Source: Oscillospiraceae bacterium (GTDB lineage Bacteria; Bacillota; Clostridia; Oscillospirales; Ruminococcaceae). From it: a stretch of DNA of 15,163 nt. Under the pieces are notes generated by a model. It was given only the letters and a program-made list of their open reading frames with translations, was not told the origin of the DNA and did no database searches. Every line of letters begins with the position of its first letter. The first letter of the stretch is position 1. Shown piece by piece: positions 13,274-15,163 of this stretch. Location: the NCBI GenBank assembly GCA_016303195.1, contig JAEDMD010000022.1:1-15163 (forward strand), written 5' to 3'. Both the position numbers and the translations under genes were made by a program.

Positions 13274-13888
13274 TTATTTTTTCACTGCACAGAAGTAAAC
13301 CATTGAGCCTCTTTCGTGGAAATGCTTTATTTCGTAGATCTCGCTGAAAGTAGTCTGCACCGAAACAGCGGTATAAAACGGCGGTTTAAGTATTCCGTTG
13401 CTGACGAGCTTGTGCTTAACCTTCCAGTCGGTCAGCTTTGAATTGCCCTCCACATAAAAGCCTGCGATGAGCATACCGCCTTTTTTCAGCACTCTGAGAG
13501 TCTGGCTGATGGCACGGTTCTTATTGGAAAATGTATCAAAACCGTTGATACTGAGAACTATGTCAAATGTATCGTCTTCAAATTCGAGTTTATTGTCAAT
13601 ATTTCCAACAATAGTTTTTGCATTAGCTATCTTATGTTCAGCAAATCTCTTTTCTGCCTCCGCAAGAGCTTCCTTATCACTGTCAACGCAAGTGATATCG
13701 GCATTCTTCAGCTTTGACAGCTTATTATAAACGACCTTTGAGCGGCGTGCAGGTATTTCAAGGATCTTCCCCGAAAAATCGTCTGGGATATACTTCATCA
13801 TTTCGTACACGATCACGTTGTCTTTAGAGCCGCCGTTAACAAGAATATCGTAGAATTTCTTCTGACGCTGATCCATTTTTTCGCTCAA
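13274..13888 (-). CDS. class I SAM-dependent methyltransferase-like protein
   Basis: A 204-residue cytoplasmic protein with the Rossmann methyltransferase layout: motif I strand KILEIPARRSK (41-51), acidic motif II ITCVDSDKEAL (65-75), a GNID segment (95-98), motif IV FDIVLSINGFDTF (108-120), and VLKKGGMLIAGFYVEG (133-148). It resembles UbiE/Methyltransf_11 proteins acting on small molecules. Motif I lacks the usual GxG and has Arg-Arg instead, so SAM binding may be altered. The start is TTG 13888, with AAGGAGGGA seven bases upstream. Longer open frame to 13999 is excluded because it contains the promoter (13938-13965). A 175-bp repeat element follows the stop. Target unknown. Confidence 0.85.
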   Translation of the reverse strand: MSEKMDQRQKKFYDILVNGGSKDNVIVYEMMKYIPDDFSGKILEIPARRSKVVYNKLSKLKNADITCVDSDKEALAEAEKRFAEHKIANAKTIVGNIDNKLEFEDDTFDIVLSINGFDTFSNKNRAISQTLRVLKKGGMLIAGFYVEGNSKLTDWKVKHKLVSNGILKPPFYTAVSVQTTFSEIYEIKHFHERGSMVYFCAVKK

Positions 13889-13893
13889 AAAGA

Positions 13894-13902
13894 TCCCTCC
13901 TT
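13894..13902 (-). promoter_or_regulatory. AAGGAGGGA ribosome site fixing TTG 13888
   Basis: It is seven bases from TTG 13888, while the next ATG (13876) would be about 19 bases away. Confidence 0.8.
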
Positions 13903-13937
13903 GTAATTTGACTGTGAAAATGCATAGACTTATATAT

Positions 13938-13965
13938 ATTATACCATGTTTTTGTAAAAAGTCAA
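13938..13965 (-). promoter_or_regulatory. sigma-A promoter of the methyltransferase gene
   Basis: On the minus strand TTGACT (13960-13965) and TATAAT (13938-13943) are 16 bases apart, with an extended -10 (TGGTATAAT). Confidence 0.82.
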
Positions 13966-14023
13966 GGGACAGATTGGGCATTTTGCAGTAAAAAATCAAC
14001 TTTCAAATGAAAAATACAATATA

Positions 14024-14893
14024 TTATTTCTTTCCGAGCGTAACACGATATCGTATCACTGCAATGCCGATAATGATGATATATCCCACAAAGCTGAGTA
14101 TATCGGGAATTTGCCTAAGGAACATAAAACCGAACAGTGCCGCAAAAAGCACAATCGAAAAATCATAGACAGAAATTTCTTTTGCAGGTGCTTTTGAATA
14201 TGCCTTTGTAATGAATATTTGTCCGCCTGCCGCCGCAATTCCCGTAAGGATGAGGAATAGCCACTGTTTGCCGCTCATGGGCTGATAGCGGAGTATCAGA
14301 TAAGGCAGGAACATCAGCGAGGTGAAGCCTGAGAAGAATGCAACGATAATCATGCTGTTCTCCCCTCTCATTCCCAGCTTTCGGACGAATGTATAAGCCA
14401 GACCTGCGCCCAGTCCGCCGATGAATCCTGCCGCCGCAGGGATCACTTCGAGGCTGAATGACGGCTTTACAACGAACATCGCACCCACAAATGCCACAAT
14501 GACCGATATCCAGTCAAATGCGCCTGCTGTTTCTTTCAGGATGAAATATGAAAATATAATAGCAAAAAACGGCGACAGCTTGTTCAGAATAGAAGCATCC
14601 GAGATGGCAAGATGGTCAACAGCGTAGAAATTGCATATCATTCCCACACCGCCCGAAATCGAGCGGATAAGCAGATATTTCACATTTCCCTTGCCTATCT
14701 TAAACTTTGTACCGCTTTTCACAAGTGTTCCCACAGCCACCACAAGTGCGAAGAAATTGCGGAAAAAGCACTTCTGCAAAGTCGGAACATCCCCCGAAAG
14801 GCGTATGAAAAGATTCATCAGCGCAAAGCAGAATGCGGATATTATTATGAAAAGTATTCCCAGCTTGTAGTCGGAATTCTTTTTATTTTCCAA
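14024..14893 (-). CDS. EamA/DMT-family transporter
   Basis: A 289-residue integral membrane protein with about ten transmembrane helices arranged as two EamA repeats, roughly residues 10-140 and 150-280. Family landmarks include LFIIISAFCFALMNLFIRL near the start, AISDASILNKLSPFFAIIFSY at the end of repeat one (the conserved Pro is in SPFF) and AKEISVYDFSIVLFAALFG in repeat two. Members export or import metabolites such as amino acids, nucleosides or drugs; the substrate is not predictable. The start is TTG 14893, 16 bases after the stop of the DUF4317 gene and preceded by AAGG at about nine bases, so it looks co-transcribed with it. The methyltransferase downstream has its own promoter. Confidence 0.93.
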   Translation of the reverse strand: MENKKNSDYKLGILFIIISAFCFALMNLFIRLSGDVPTLQKCFFRNFFALVVAVGTLVKSGTKFKIGKGNVKYLLIRSISGGVGMICNFYAVDHLAISDASILNKLSPFFAIIFSYFILKETAGAFDWISVIVAFVGAMFVVKPSFSLEVIPAAAGFIGGLGAGLAYTFVRKLGMRGENSMIIVAFFSGFTSLMFLPYLILRYQPMSGKQWLFLILTGIAAAGGQIFITKAYSKAPAKEISVYDFSIVLFAALFGFMFLRQIPDILSFVGYIIIIGIAVIRYRVTLGKK

Positions 14894-14909
14894 TGAACTG
14901 CGCCTTCTT

Positions 14910-15163
14910 TCAGTTCAGGGTAACAGGCAGACCATTTATTTCGATGGTCGGGTCGTCGATGTCGATAAGCAGGCATCTTCTGCCGTCCACAACGCTGGTT
15001 CTCACCTTGTCAGCAGCAGATGGCTTGATATTCACAGTGATGCCGGGTGAAGTGAGAACGGTCTTTGTCTCCACAAGATTTGCGGCTGTAAGGGGCGCAG
15101 TTCCGCATACTTTCTCATAAACAGGCTCGACCATCTGTACTCTCTCCTCAGGAACGCCGATAT
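14910..15163 (-). CDS. DUF4317-family protein, C-terminal fragment at window edge
   Basis: The frame is open to the window edge; only the last 84 residues are seen, so an ATG at 15134 is internal rather than the start. The segment IGVPEERVQ, followed by IKPSAADKVRTSVVDGRR and ending with a hydrophobic strand and EINGLPV, resembles the C-terminus of DUF4317 proteins of Firmicutes, where a serine/acid-rich DLVETRIIDGR-type strand precedes a terminal VEVNG. Function of the family is unknown. It is probably the first gene before the EamA transporter in an operon, with only 16 bases between. Confidence 0.75.
   Translation of the reverse strand, partial: IGVPEERVQMVEPVYEKVCGTAPLTAANLVETKTVLTSPGITVNIKPSAADKVRTSVVDGRRCLLIDIDDPTIEINGLPVTLN

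Noticed and set aside
13889..13999. N-terminal extension of the methyltransferase to ATG 13999
   Set aside because: The region contains the TTGACT/TATAAT promoter and a strong ribosome site for TTG 13888, so it is not coding.

Overview
The window looks like a chromosomal stretch from an anaerobic, low-to-moderate G+C Clostridia bacterium. A Ruminococcus-type rumen or gut member of the Oscillospiraceae is the best guess, inferred from AGGAGG ribosome sites, TTGACA/TATAAT promoters, frequent TTG starts, a Thr-rich lipoprotein linker, a DUF4317 fragment and a ferredoxin-linked 2-oxoacid oxidoreductase operon. Most genes lie on the minus strand. No rRNA, tRNA, CRISPR array, phage gene or transposase was seen.

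Left part (1-4714). A truncated Thr-rich lipoprotein gene follows malQ (4-alpha-glucanotransferase) with a 4-bp overlap. malQ has a leader containing a possible four-codon ORF and a terminator-like hairpin. Divergent from it is a small membrane protein of the putative ABC-transporter type IV family. That gene converges, with one base between stop codons, on a membrane-anchored alpha/beta hydrolase (lipase-like). The hydrolase is preceded by a zinc-ribbon protein with a consensus sigma-A promoter.

Centre (4715-10762). This is the metabolic core. In transcription order it holds a Cof-type HAD phosphatase, iorA, a 133-aa acidic protein of unknown function, iorB, a phenylacetate-CoA ligase, a 74-aa Cse60-like protein and a double-ACT-domain protein. 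IorAB plus the ligase interconvert arylpyruvates, aryl-CoAs and arylacetates using ferredoxin. In rumen bacteria such a set may run towards synthesis (arylacetate to arylpyruvate to aromatic amino acid), with the ACT protein as a plausible amino-acid sensor. The 133-aa gene between iorA and iorB is the most unexpected coding feature.

Right part (10763-15163). A GHL10/DUF187-type secreted hydrolase-like gene lies on the plus strand; its frame is closed by a TAA followed by 14 more plausible in-frame codons. An ECF-transporter S component follows on the minus strand, with a perfect 20-bp palindrome over its -35 box. Further right are a class I methyltransferase with an unusual motif I, an EamA transporter and the C-terminus of a DUF4317 protein.

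Non-coding structure is rich. There is a 175-bp element with about 44-bp imperfect terminal inverted repeats enclosing several hairpins (13090-13264). Degenerate 7-bp-period repeats occur at five places in four intergenic regions. Nested inverted repeats fill 10798-10929, and a GGGCGGAT hairpin repeat lies between iorB and the ligase. No obviously new defence or mobile system was found; the best leads are the interrupted ior operon and the repeat families.
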